Below, piece after piece: positions 13,940-21,840 of a DNA stretch of 24,164 nt. The stretch covers positions 1 to 24,164 of the forward strand of contig JAJYJA010000014.1 of NCBI GenBank assembly GCA_021789795.1. The letters are read 5' to 3'. Every line of letters begins with the position of its first letter. The stretch's first letter is position 1. This DNA comes from Deltaproteobacteria bacterium. Lineage in GTDB: Bacteria > Desulfobacterota > Desulfobulbia > Desulfobulbales > VMSU01. Both the position numbers and the translations under genes were made by a program. The notes under the pieces were generated by a model. The model was given only the letters and a program-made list of their open reading frames with translations, ran no database searches and was not told the DNA's origin.

Positions 13940-14587
13940 TTGACCAAGAATACCCCCCCCCCTAGTGGCAAATCGGTGTTCAGGGAGTACGTCGAGGCGA
14001 TAGCCATCGCCTTGGTGCTGGCCCTGTTCATCCGCACCTTCATCATTCAGGCCTTCAAGATCCCCTCCGGTTCCATGGAGCCCACCCTGCTAATCGGCGA
14101 CCACCTGCTGGTAAATAAATTTATTTACGGGGTAAAAAATCCCTTTACCGGCGCCACCTGGATCCCGTTCGAAAGGCCCAAGCCTCGGGACATCATCGTC
14201 TTTAAGTATCCGGTCAACCCTGACCAGGACTTTATCAAGCGGGTGATCGGGGTCGAGGGCGACACGGTGCAGATGGTGGACAAGCAATTGCTGGTCAACG
14301 GCCAGCCCTTTGAGGTAAAAAACGCCGTCTACCGCGATCCCCACATCTATCCCGGCAACGTTCAGCCTCGGGACAACTTCGGCCCCATCACCGTGCCCAA
14401 GGATTCGTTGTTCGTCATGGGCGACAACCGGGACAACAGCTACGACAGCCGGTTCTGGAAGTTCGTCAAGCTAAGCGCGGTCAAGGGCAAGGCCATTATC
14501 CTCTATTGGTCTTGGGACAGCCAGTGGAAGTGGGGCAGCGGCTCCTTCCCGGTGCGCTTTTCCCGGATCGGCAGATTAATCCATTAA
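13940..14587 (+). CDS. lepB: Signal peptidase I
   Basis: This membrane-bound Ser/Lys protease removes signal peptides from exported proteins. The 215-residue protein has one N-terminal transmembrane helix (about residues 18-36), then the catalytic IPSGSMEPTL box with Ser45. The general-base region DFIKRVIGVEGD (Lys100) and the closing GDNRDNSYDSR signature follow. The start is a TTG at 13940: AGGAG at 13929-13933 is six bases upstream, and no in-frame ATG exists before the catalytic serine. Codons 5-8 contain a run of ten C (13953-13962) encoding Thr-Pro-Pro-Pro, an unusual homopolymer directly after a weak start codon. It is the first gene of a lepB-pyrB-pyrC run; pyrB begins 17 bp after its stop. 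Confidence 0.95.
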   Translation: MTKNTPPPSGKSVFREYVEAIAIALVLALFIRTFIIQAFKIPSGSMEPTLLIGDHLLVNKFIYGVKNPFTGATWIPFERPKPRDIIVFKYPVNPDQDFIKRVIGVEGDTVQMVDKQLLVNGQPFEVKNAVYRDPHIYPGNVQPRDNFGPITVPKDSLFVMGDNRDNSYDSRFWKFVKLSAVKGKAIILYWSWDSQWKWGSGSFPVRFSRIGRLIH

Positions 14588-14604
14588 GGACTGGAGCCGG
14601 CCGT

Positions 14605-15540
14605 ATGCAAGGCGAGTACCGTTTTGCTCACAGGCACATTATCAGTATTGATGACCTGTCGGTGTCCGACATCAACCATATCTTGCAGACCGCCGACTCC
14701 CTGAAGGAAATCTCGACCCGGGCCATCAAGAAGGTGCCGACCCTGCGCGGCAAGACCATCGTCAACCTCTTTTTCGAGCCCAGCACCCGTACCCGGCTGT
14801 CCTTTGAGATCGCCGCCAAGCGGATGAGCGCCGACACCTACAGCATCTCGGCCACCACCAGTTCCGCGGTCAAGGGCGAGTCCCTGATCGACACCGCCCG
14901 CAACCTGCAAGCCATGGGGCCGGACGCCATCATCATCCGTCACGCCTCCTCCGGGGCGCCCAACCTGCTCAAGAACCATGTCCAGGCCTCGATCATCAAC
15001 GCCGGCGACGGCACCCACCAGCACCCCAGCCAGGCCCTGCTCGACCTGATGACCGTCAAGGAACGTAAGGGCCGCCTGGAGGGGCTCAAGGTGGCCATCG
15101 TCGGCGACATCACCCACAGCCGGGTGGCCCATTCCGACATCATCGGCTTCACCAAGATGGGGGCCAGGGTGCACGTCTGCGGCCCCAACACCATGCTGCC
15201 GCCCGGCCTGGAGGCGATGGGCGCCGTCCGCCACCGGCGGGTGGCCAGCGCGGTGCGGGACGCCGACGTGGTCATGGCCCTGCGCATCCAGAAGGAGCGG
15301 CAGCGAGACCCCCTGATTCCGTCGCTCAGGGAGTACGCCACCATCTTCGGCATCAACCGGGAGGTGGCGGCCCTGGCCAGGCCGGATGCCCTGATCATGC
15401 ACCCCGGCCCCATCAACCGGGGGGTGGAGATGAGTCCGGAGGTGGCCGACGGTGGCCAATCGGTGATCTTAGAGCAGGTGACCAACGGGGTGGCGATTCG
15501 CATGGCCCTGCTCTATCTGGTGCTGGGAGGTAGCGACTGA
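14605..15540 (+). CDS. pyrB: Aspartate carbamoyltransferase catalytic chain
   Basis: The enzyme joins carbamoyl phosphate and aspartate to make carbamoyl-aspartate, the first committed step of pyrimidine synthesis. It has 311 residues, the normal length for the catalytic chain. Diagnostic motifs are FFEPSTRTRLSFE (carbamoyl-phosphate binding), SSAVKGESL (the 80s loop Ser/Lys), HPSQALLDL, GDITHSRVAHS and MHPGPINRGVE. The start at 14605 has GGAG eight bases upstream; an open frame reaching back to 14506 overlaps lepB and adds sequence without homology. Its last base is the first base of the pyrC ATG (TGATG). No pyrI regulatory chain is present in the window, so regulation of the E. coli type is not supported here. 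Confidence 0.96.
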   Translation: MQGEYRFAHRHIISIDDLSVSDINHILQTADSLKEISTRAIKKVPTLRGKTIVNLFFEPSTRTRLSFEIAAKRMSADTYSISATTSSAVKGESLIDTARNLQAMGPDAIIIRHASSGAPNLLKNHVQASIINAGDGTHQHPSQALLDLMTVKERKGRLEGLKVAIVGDITHSRVAHSDIIGFTKMGARVHVCGPNTMLPPGLEAMGAVRHRRVASAVRDADVVMALRIQKERQRDPLIPSLREYATIFGINREVAALARPDALIMHPGPINRGVEMSPEVADGGQSVILEQVTNGVAIRMALLYLVLGGSD

Positions 15541-16823
15541 TGCGGGGGACTCATCCCATTCTGCTGGAAAACGGTCGGGTTATCGACCCGGCGCGCGGGG
15601 TGGATCAGGTGTCCAGCCTGCTGCTGCGCGATGGGGTCTGCCGGCTGGCGGTGGATTACGCCCGGCTGCCGGCGGAGGTGGAGCGGATCGATCTCTCCGG
15701 CAAGTGGGTCATGCCGGGCTTAATCGACATGCACGTCCACCTGCGGGAGCCGGGCGAGGAGTACAAGGAGACCATCGTCAGCGGCGCCCAGGCGGCGGCG
15801 GCGGGCGGCTTCACGGCGGTGGCCTGCATGCCCAACACCAAGCCGGTGCTGGATTCCGAGGCCGGGATCGCCCTGGTGGTGGATCGGGCCCGGGAGGCCC
15901 TGGTGCGGGTCTATCCGGTGGGGGCGATCAGCAAGGCGAGCCAGGGCGAGCAGTTGGCGGAGTTTGGCGAGATGCGCCGGGCCGGGGCGGTGGCGGTAAG
16001 CGACGACGGCCGACCGGTGGTGAGCAGCCAGATGATGCGCCGGGCCCTGGAGTATGCCGGCAACTTCGATCTGCCGGTGATCTCGCACTGCGAGGAGCTG
16101 AGTTTGAGCCAGCACGGGGCCATGAACGAGGGCGAGCTCTCGACCCGGCTGGGGTTGGGCGGCATCCCCAACGCCGCCGAGTCGGTCATGGTGTACCGGG
16201 ACCTGGCGCTTGCCGCCTTAACCGGCCATCGGCTGCACCTGGCCCACATCAGCGCCCGGGAGTCAGTGGCCCTGATCCGCTGGGCCAAGGCCCAGGGCTG
16301 GCCGGTGACCGCCGAGACCGCGCCCCACTATTTCACCCTGACCGAGGAGGCGGTGGGCCGTTACGATACCCGGGCCAAGATGAATCCGCCCCTGCGCCTC
16401 CAGGCGGATGTCGATGCGGTCATCGAGGGGCTCAAGGACGGCACCATCGACGCCATCGCCTCGGATCACGCCCCCCACAGCGAGCTGGAAAAAGAGGTGG
16501 AGTTCGATCGGGCCGCCAACGGTATCATCGGGCTGGAGACCTCCTTGCCCCTGGCCCTGCGGCTGGTGCGCGACGGAGCGATTGACCCGGCCCGGTTGGT
16601 GGAGCTGATGTCGGCCAATCCCGCCCGCATCCTGGGGGTGCCGGGCGGCACCCTGGCCGAGGGGGGGCCGGCGGATGTCACGGTCATCGATCCGGAGCGG
16701 GAGTTTGTCTACGGGATTACAGATGTGGCGTCCAAGGGCAGGAATTCGCCCTTCCTGGATTGGCGGTTCACCGGTCAGGCGGTGTTGGTCATCGTCGGCG
16801 GGCGGGTGGTGCTGCGGCGTTAG
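15540..16823 (+). CDS. pyrC: Dihydroorotase, type I
   Basis: This zinc amidohydrolase cyclises carbamoyl-aspartate to dihydroorotate. The 427-residue length and sequence fit the type I enzymes (Aquifex/Bacillus), not the shorter E. coli type. Metal ligands are present: DMHVHLREPGEEYKE (His65, His67), VSDDG with the bridging Asp of type I enzymes, ISHCEE (His183), HLAHIS (His236) and ASDHAPH near the C-terminus. With the HxH pair intact, it should be catalytic rather than the inactive PyrC' partner of Pseudomonas-type transcarbamoylases. The one-base overlap with pyrB suggests coupled translation, and a physical ATCase-DHOase complex as in Aquifex is possible. It converges on the rod-like gene with only 5 bp between stops and no obvious terminator hairpin. 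Confidence 0.95.
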   Translation: MRGTHPILLENGRVIDPARGVDQVSSLLLRDGVCRLAVDYARLPAEVERIDLSGKWVMPGLIDMHVHLREPGEEYKETIVSGAQAAAAGGFTAVACMPNTKPVLDSEAGIALVVDRAREALVRVYPVGAISKASQGEQLAEFGEMRRAGAVAVSDDGRPVVSSQMMRRALEYAGNFDLPVISHCEELSLSQHGAMNEGELSTRLGLGGIPNAAESVMVYRDLALAALTGHRLHLAHISARESVALIRWAKAQGWPVTAETAPHYFTLTEEAVGRYDTRAKMNPPLRLQADVDAVIEGLKDGTIDAIASDHAPHSELEKEVEFDRAANGIIGLETSLPLALRLVRDGAIDPARLVELMSANPARILGVPGGTLAEGGPADVTVIDPEREFVYGITDVASKGRNSPFLDWRFTGQAVLVIVGGRVVLRR

Positions 16824-16828
16824 GGTGC

Positions 16829-17182
16829 TTATCCCTTGATGTCCAGCAGGCTGCCCAGCATCTCGTCTTGGGACTGCACCATCTTGATGTTGGCTTCAAA
16901 GGCCCGGCGATCGATCATCATGGTCGGCAGTTCCTCGGCCAGATCGACGTTCGATTGCTCGACCAAGGCCTCGCCGTTCTGGGTGGGTTCGTAAGCCAGG
17001 GGGCCGGGGGTGTTGACCGTCTGGACGTTGGCGCTTACCGTCTGGCCCGCGCCCTCGCTGAAGGTCACCCTTGTCTTCTTGAAGCCCTCGGTGTTGACGT
17101 TGGCGGTGTTGTTGGCCGTGGACTGGACGCGGGTCTGAATGGCCATCAGGGCGGAGAGTCCGGAGTCGATTCCCATCAGCAT
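16829..17182 (-). CDS. Short flagellar rod/FlgC-like protein, orphan
   Basis: This 117-residue protein is built like a minimal flagellar axial protein. The N-terminus (about residues 5-40) holds SALMAIQTRVQSTANNTANV followed by NTEGFKK, the rod-protein signature. The C-terminus (about 73-116) holds VEQSNVDLAEELPTMMIDRRAF, then EANIKMVQSQDEML, matching the C-terminal helix shared by FlgB/C/F/G/E. The middle is only about 35 residues, shorter than FlgC (about 135 in total) and far shorter than FlgG. The ATG at 17182 has an excellent AAGGAGG seven bases upstream. No other flagellar gene is in the window: it follows the U32-family gene by 56 bp on the same strand and converges with pyrC. It could be a divergent FlgC, a truncated paralogue, or a protein reused outside the flagellum. 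Family membership is clear; the role is not. Confidence 0.85.
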   Translation of the reverse strand: MLMGIDSGLSALMAIQTRVQSTANNTANVNTEGFKKTRVTFSEGAGQTVSANVQTVNTPGPLAYEPTQNGEALVEQSNVDLAEELPTMMIDRRAFEANIKMVQSQDEMLGSLLDIKG

Positions 17183-17238
17183 GGCAGGCCTCCTTGCGGG
17201 TTGGGGTGGCCGGGATGTCCGGCGCCTCTGCCGGAAAC

Positions 17239-18567
17239 CTAAGCATCTTGCGTGCCACCGGCAAGGCTGGCCTCGGGGGCGTCGGTTGTTGCCGGCGGCC
17301 CCTTGCGGAGCAGACCGAACTCCGCGACCGCGCTCAGGGGCGGGTCGGTGGCGAGCTGGATCAGCGCCCCGGGGTTGGCGCGGCGGATGAGCTTGCCGTC
17401 GGCGTTGGTCATTTTGGTGACCACCGTCCGGGCGTTTTTTAGGCCCTGGGCTAGATATTCAAGGCCGTCGCCCAGGAGGATGGGGCTTCTCGCCTCCACC
17501 AGGGGTGGGTTGCCGGCCTGCCGGATGATTCCCGCCGGGACATGGGTGGGCTGGTAATCGCTGCCTTGGTGCTGCATGTCTTCCGCCCCCGGAGGGTGGT
17601 GGAGAAAGTTTTCCGTATAGCCCCGGGAGCCGATCTTGGCCAGCTCCTCGGCAAAGGCGGAGGGCAGGCGAAGGGCGGTCAAGGCCTCGGGCCCCTCCTG
17701 GTCGAGCCTCCGGGAGATGAGGTCCAGGGCCGTCCGGTAGAGGCGGACGGTGGCGCCCACGTAGTAGGCGCTCTTCATCCGGCCCTCGATCTTGATGGCA
17801 TCGGTCCCGGCGGTGATCAAGTCCGGCAGCCGATGGAGCAGACAGAGGTCCTTGCTGTTGAAGATGTAGGCGCCGCGGGAGTCCTCCTCCACCGGGAAGT
17901 ACTGTCCCGGCCGCCGCTCTTCCATCAGGGCGTAACGGTAGCGGCAGGGGTGGGTGCACTGGCCGAGGTTGGCGTCGCGGCCATTTAGGTAGAGACTCAA
18001 GGCGCAGCGGCCCGAGTAGGAGACGCAAAGCGCCCCGTGCACGAAGACCTCCAGCTCGATGCCCACCGCCCGCCGGATCTCGGCGAGCTCGGAAAGGCCA
18101 AGTTCCCGGGCCAGATTCAGACGCCGTACCCCTTGCGCCTGCCAGAAGCGGGCGCTCTCCAGGTTGGTGACGTTGGCCTGGGTGCTGAGGTGGATGGGCA
18201 GCTCCGGCGCCAGGCGTCGGGCCAGGGAGAAGACGCCGGGGTCGGCGACGATGATGGCGTCCACCCCGGCCTGGCGCAGGAGGTCGATATGCTCCGGCAG
18301 GCCGCCCAGGTCGCGGTTGTGGGCCAGGATGTTGACGGTGGCATAGGCCTTGACTCGGTGCCGGTGGGCGTAGGCCACCCCCGCAACTAGCTCCTCGGAC
18401 GACAGGGCCGCCCGGGAACGCAGGCTGTAGGGGCCGCCGCTCAGATAGACGGCGTCCGCCCCGTAATGCACCGCGATCTTCAGCTTGTCCAGGCTGCCGG
18501 CGGGGGCCAGCAGCTCCGGCAAGACGGGCTTGCCTCCCGGTTTGCCCGCATAATCAGTGGTTGTCAT
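17239..18567 (-). CDS. Peptidase U32 family protein, TrhP/YegQ-like tRNA hydroxylation factor
   Basis: The 442-residue protein belongs to the U32 family. Despite the name, characterised members of this size act in RNA hydroxylation: TrhP (YegQ) in making 5-hydroxyuridine at tRNA position 34 and RlhA on 23S rRNA. Visible motifs are PELLAPAGSLDKLK (residues 17-30), GADAVYLSG, HLSTQANVTN and the core EVFVHGALCVSYSGRC (173-188), then LGQCTHPCRYRY. Four cysteines (181, 188, 204, 208) fall in the positions expected to hold an iron-sulfur cluster. FNSKDLCLL and IKIEGRMKSAYYV follow. Length and single U32 unit favour TrhP over the longer RlhA. The ATG has AAAGGA about nine bases upstream. It is divergent from mnmA, another wobble-uridine enzyme, across 105 bp, which supports a tRNA role. 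The Ala/Pro/Thr-rich tail is not conserved. Confidence 0.88.
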   Translation of the reverse strand: MTTTDYAGKPGGKPVLPELLAPAGSLDKLKIAVHYGADAVYLSGGPYSLRSRAALSSEELVAGVAYAHRHRVKAYATVNILAHNRDLGGLPEHIDLLRQAGVDAIIVADPGVFSLARRLAPELPIHLSTQANVTNLESARFWQAQGVRRLNLARELGLSELAEIRRAVGIELEVFVHGALCVSYSGRCALSLYLNGRDANLGQCTHPCRYRYALMEERRPGQYFPVEEDSRGAYIFNSKDLCLLHRLPDLITAGTDAIKIEGRMKSAYYVGATVRLYRTALDLISRRLDQEGPEALTALRLPSAFAEELAKIGSRGYTENFLHHPPGAEDMQHQGSDYQPTHVPAGIIRQAGNPPLVEARSPILLGDGLEYLAQGLKNARTVVTKMTNADGKLIRRANPGALIQLATDPPLSAVAEFGLLRKGPPATTDAPEASLAGGTQDA

Positions 18568-18672
18568 CCTTGTTTTCCTTTGGTCGCGATAATTCCTTTA
18601 CCTTTTGGCGATTACCTTTTACCATGCCCTGACGGTGGCTGTTAATCTTTTTCCGGGGTTGATAATGGTGCC

Positions 18673-19749
18673 GTGCAGCTGGCCGCGTTTAAGATGACGA
18701 CGTTGCGACCCTCCCCGCCCGCCGCCGGCAAACGGATCATGGTGGCGATGAGCGGCGGGGTGGACAGCGCGGTGGCCGCCGCCTTGCTGGCCGGCCGGGG
18801 GCTTGAGGTGACGGGGGCCTTTATGCTTCTCGCCCCCGAGGATGGCCCGAAGCAGGCCGAGCCGGCCCGGCGGCTGGCCCGGCGGCTTGGCCTGCCGCTG
18901 GAGGTGGTCGATCTGCGGGCCGAGTTTAAGCAACGGGTGCTGGATTACTTCGTGAGCTCCTACCGGCGGGGCCGTACCCCCAATCCCTGCCTGGTCTGCA
19001 ACCGGACGATCAAGTTCGGCCTGCTGCGGGAGATGGCTCAGGGGCTGGGCTTTCCCGGCCTGGCCACCGGCCATTACGCCCGCGTCGAGCCGGGCCAGGA
19101 TGGCCTGACCCGGCTGCTCGCCGGGCTTGATGCCGGCAAGGATCAGTCCTACTTCCTGGCCGGCTTGACTCAGGGGCAGCTGGCCGGTCTGGAGTTGCCG
19201 CTGGGCGGGATGAGCAAGGCCCAGGTGCGCCGGCGGGCGGAAGAGATGGGGCTCTCCGGCCTGCACGGGCCGGAAAGCCAGGATGTCTGTTTTCTTAAGG
19301 GCCGGGGGATGGCGGATTTTTTCGCCGATTCGCCTGGCCCGCCCGGCGAGTTCGTCACCTTAAGCGGCGCATGCCGGGGCCGGCACCGGGGGCTCTGCCA
19401 CTATACCGTTGGCCAGCGGCGGGGCTTGGGGATCCCCGATGCCACCCCGTTCTACGTCGTGGCTCTGGACGCGGCCCGGAACCAGGTGCTTATCGGCAAG
19501 GAGGCCGATCTCTGGCGGGAGGCCCTGGCCGTGGCCGAGATGAACTGGCTCTCTGGCCAGGAGCCGCCCTTGCCCCAGGAATTCATGGTCAAGATCCGCT
19601 ACCGGCACCGACCCGCGGCCGCCGTGGTCAGCCGGGGGGCGGGGGGATTGGTGATCCGCTTCGCCGAACCCCAGCGGGCCGTCACCCCTGGTCAGTTCGC
19701 CGTCTTTTACCGGGATGACGAGGTGGTCGGCGGCGGGGAGATTATCTGA
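18673..19749 (+). CDS. mnmA: tRNA-specific 2-thiouridylase MnmA
   Basis: MnmA activates U34 of tRNA-Lys, -Glu and -Gln with ATP and inserts sulfur. The 358-residue protein shows the PP-loop VAMSGGVDSAVAAALL (residues 24-39), NPCLVCNRTIKFG with Cys106 and Cys109, GHYARVE, KDQSYFLAGL, ESQDVCFL (Cys206) and the C-terminal YTVGQRRGLGI and KIRYRH segments. Cys109 and Cys206 correspond to the catalytic pair of E. coli; Cys106 replaces the Asp found there, giving a CxxC plus C set that could hold an iron-sulfur cluster. The start is uncertain: GTG 18673 and ATG 18694 are both in frame with weak ribosome sites; either leaves the PP-loop intact. The following PAS gene begins on the base after its stop codon. 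Confidence 0.95.
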   Translation: MQLAAFKMTTLRPSPPAAGKRIMVAMSGGVDSAVAAALLAGRGLEVTGAFMLLAPEDGPKQAEPARRLARRLGLPLEVVDLRAEFKQRVLDYFVSSYRRGRTPNPCLVCNRTIKFGLLREMAQGLGFPGLATGHYARVEPGQDGLTRLLAGLDAGKDQSYFLAGLTQGQLAGLELPLGGMSKAQVRRRAEEMGLSGLHGPESQDVCFLKGRGMADFFADSPGPPGEFVTLSGACRGRHRGLCHYTVGQRRGLGIPDATPFYVVALDAARNQVLIGKEADLWREALAVAEMNWLSGQEPPLPQEFMVKIRYRHRPAAAVVSRGAGGLVIRFAEPQRAVTPGQFAVFYRDDEVVGGGEII

Positions 19750-20463
19750 ATGAAGCCGGAGGCGCCTGAGATGCAGACCGAGGAGAGTGCGGGGGAGCGG
19801 CTGGCGGCCCTTGGACGGCAAGTCGCTTGCCAACAGGCGGAGATCGAGACCCTGCGCCAGAGCGAGCGGCGCTACCGGGAGGTCTTCGAGCAGGCCAACG
19901 ACCTGGTGCACTCCGTGGACAGCGAGGGCCGCATTCTCTATGTCAACATCCTCTGGCGGCAGACTCTGGGATATTCCGAGGCGGAGGCCCGACGGCTGCG
20001 GATATTCGATATCGTCGATCCCAGTTGCGGCGGCAAGTGCCAGGGGATCTTCGCCTCCCTGATGCGCGGCGAGCGGACTCCGCCCACCGAGACCGTCTTC
20101 ATCGCCAAGGACGGGCGTAAGATCATGGTCGAGGGCCGTTGCACCCCTAAGTTCGAGGAGGGTCGGGCGGTGGAGCTCTTGGGCATCTTCCGGGACATAT
20201 CCGAGCGTAAGAGGCTGGAGGCGGAGCGGGAGGCGTTGATCGTCGACCTCAAGGAGGCCTTGGCCAGGGTCAAGACCCTGGAGGGATACCTGCCGATCTG
20301 CGCCTCGTGCAAGAAAATCCGTGACGATCAGGGCTATTGGAAGCAGGTTGAAGATTACCTCCGCACCCACACCAACGCCGACTTCACCCACGGCATCTGC
20401 CCGGATTGCGCCAGAACCCTCTACCCGCAGTTCGTTGTCTCCCGGAAGGGGAAGACGGACTGA
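19750..20463 (+). CDS. PAS-domain protein with C-terminal CxxC/CxxC module
   Basis: This 237-residue cytoplasmic protein has no signal peptide or membrane helix. Residues 12-42 are predicted coiled coil. A PAS domain covers about 40-152 (YREVFEQANDLVHSVDSEGR, TLGYSEAEARRL, VFIAKDGRKIMVEG, LLGIFRDISERKRLE), followed by another helix (about 152-180). The C-terminus (180-226) is a compact module with CASC (184-187) and CPDC (217-220) flanking a conserved-looking RDDQGYWKQVEDYLRTHTNA stretch with nearby His residues. It resembles a zinc-ribbon-like tail that I recall from many PAS and response-regulator proteins of sulfate-reducing and related bacteria. There is no kinase, GGDEF, HD or DNA-binding domain, so output may be through the Cys module. 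The ATG directly follows the mnmA TGA, with GGGGAG nine bases before it; Met8 is an alternative. Ligand and partner are unknown. Confidence 0.87.
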   Translation: MKPEAPEMQTEESAGERLAALGRQVACQQAEIETLRQSERRYREVFEQANDLVHSVDSEGRILYVNILWRQTLGYSEAEARRLRIFDIVDPSCGGKCQGIFASLMRGERTPPTETVFIAKDGRKIMVEGRCTPKFEEGRAVELLGIFRDISERKRLEAEREALIVDLKEALARVKTLEGYLPICASCKKIRDDQGYWKQVEDYLRTHTNADFTHGICPDCARTLYPQFVVSRKGKTD

Positions 20464-20501
20464 GCCCGAGCCGCGGAGATCCTCCGTGACGCCAGCCCTC
20501 C

Positions 20502-21818
20502 ATGTCTGAAGCATCTCCTCGCACCGTCGCCGTCACCACCTTGGGCTGTAAGGTCAACCAGTGCGAGTCCGCCGCCATTAGCGCCTGTTTCGAGGAGCGG
20601 GGGTTTAAGGTGGTGCCCTTCGGGGCGGCGGCGGACATCTACGTGATCAACACCTGCGCGGTGACCGCCAAGGCCGGGGCTCAGTCCCGCCAGCTCATCC
20701 GCCGGGCCTTGCGGGCCAACCCGGAGGGTAAGGTGGTAGTCACCGGCTGTTACGCCCAGGTGGCGGGCCCGGAGCTGCGGGAGATGGCCGGCCGGGAGGT
20801 TTGTCTGGTGGGCAACGACAGCAAACACCTCCTGGTGCCGCTCGCCCTGGCCGAGGGAGGCGACGGACGAGAGCCGCGAGCAAGTGACATCGGGGCTAAG
20901 CGGATATTCGACGACCTGCCGGCCCGGCGCCTGCCGGGCCGCACCCGGGGCTACCTGAAGATCCAGGACGGCTGCGACAATTTTTGCAGCTACTGCATCG
21001 TGCCCCACGCCCGGGGCCGGGCCCGCAGCCTGGCCCCGGAGCGGGTGCTGGCCAAGGTAAGGGAACTGGCGGCGGCGGGTTGCCGGGAGCTGGTGCTGAC
21101 CGGCATCCATGTCGGCATGTACGGCCAGGACCTCACCCCCCGCACCTCGCTCCTGTCCCTGGCGCGGCTCTTGGCCGGGCAGACGGAGGGGCCGCGTTAC
21201 CGGATCAGCTCCCTGGAGCCGGGCGAGGTCTCTCGGGAGCTCTTGGAGCTGATGGCCCAATCGCCCCGCTTCATGCCCCACTTCCACCTGCCCTTGCAAA
21301 GCGGCGCCCCGGAGGTGCTGCGGCGGATGAGGCGCCGCTACACGGTGGCCGATTTCGTCCGGGTGGTGGAGATGATCCTGGCCACGCTGCCGGAGGCGGC
21401 GATCGGGCTCGATGTCCTGACTGGCTTTCCCGGCGAGGGCGAGGCCGAGTTCGAGCAGACCGTAAAGCTGATCGAGGGGCTGGAGATCAGCTACCTGCAC
21501 GTTTTCCCTTACTCCCGGCGGCCCGGCACCCCGGCGGCCCTGATGCCCGCGCAGGTGCCGGGGCCGGTCAAGGAGTCTCGGGCGGCGCGGCTCTTGGCCT
21601 TGGGCCAGGAGAAGCGGCGGCGCTTTTACGCCCGGCAGCAGGGCGCCAGAAGGCGGGTGCTGGCCGAGGGCCGGGACAGCCGGAGTAAGCTGATGCGGGG
21701 GTTTGCCGAAAACTACGTGCCGGTGTGCTTTCCGGCCGACCCTGGCCTGGCGGGACAGGTGCTTGAGGTGCGGATCGAGGAGGTCAGGGGCCTTGAGGTC
21801 TTTGGCCGGCTGATTTGA
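20502..21818 (+). CDS. mtaB: tRNA t6A37 methylthiotransferase MtaB
   Basis: This radical-SAM methylthiotransferase converts t6A37 to ms2t6A37 in ANN-decoding tRNAs. The 438 residues follow the family plan. An N-terminal UPF0004 domain carries the cluster cysteines in TLGCKVNQCES, NTCAVT and VTGCYAQ. The radical-SAM core has the triad CDNFCSYC followed by IVPHARGR, and TGIHVGMYGQDL follows. The core ends with IGLDVLTGFPGE and LHVFPYSRRPGT, and a C-terminal TRAM-like region follows. The KVNQ and IHVGMYG wording favours MtaB over MiaB and RimO. The ATG at 20502 has no convincing ribosome site at normal spacing. It lies 38 bp after the PAS gene and 22 bp before cinA, and with mnmA and the U32 protein makes a local cluster of tRNA anticodon-loop modification. 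Confidence 0.93.
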   Translation: MSEASPRTVAVTTLGCKVNQCESAAISACFEERGFKVVPFGAAADIYVINTCAVTAKAGAQSRQLIRRALRANPEGKVVVTGCYAQVAGPELREMAGREVCLVGNDSKHLLVPLALAEGGDGREPRASDIGAKRIFDDLPARRLPGRTRGYLKIQDGCDNFCSYCIVPHARGRARSLAPERVLAKVRELAAAGCRELVLTGIHVGMYGQDLTPRTSLLSLARLLAGQTEGPRYRISSLEPGEVSRELLELMAQSPRFMPHFHLPLQSGAPEVLRRMRRRYTVADFVRVVEMILATLPEAAIGLDVLTGFPGEGEAEFEQTVKLIEGLEISYLHVFPYSRRPGTPAALMPAQVPGPVKESRAARLLALGQEKRRRFYARQQGARRRVLAEGRDSRSKLMRGFAENYVPVCFPADPGLAGQVLEVRIEEVRGLEVFGRLI

Positions 21819-21840
21819 TTTATATTGGCTAATAATCACC

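Noticed and set aside
14506..14604. Upstream extension of pyrB into lepB
   Set aside because: Adds 33 residues overlapping lepB with no family similarity; ATG 14605 has GGAG at good spacing.
17218..17235. Hairpin TCCGGC/GCCGGA between the U32 gene and the rod-like gene
   Set aside because: Only 6 bp, no U-tract on the minus strand, so not a credible terminator.
18599..18625. Tandem TACCTTTT repeat in the U32/mnmA divergent gap
   Set aside because: Two short, imperfect copies only; too little to call a repeat element or iteron.
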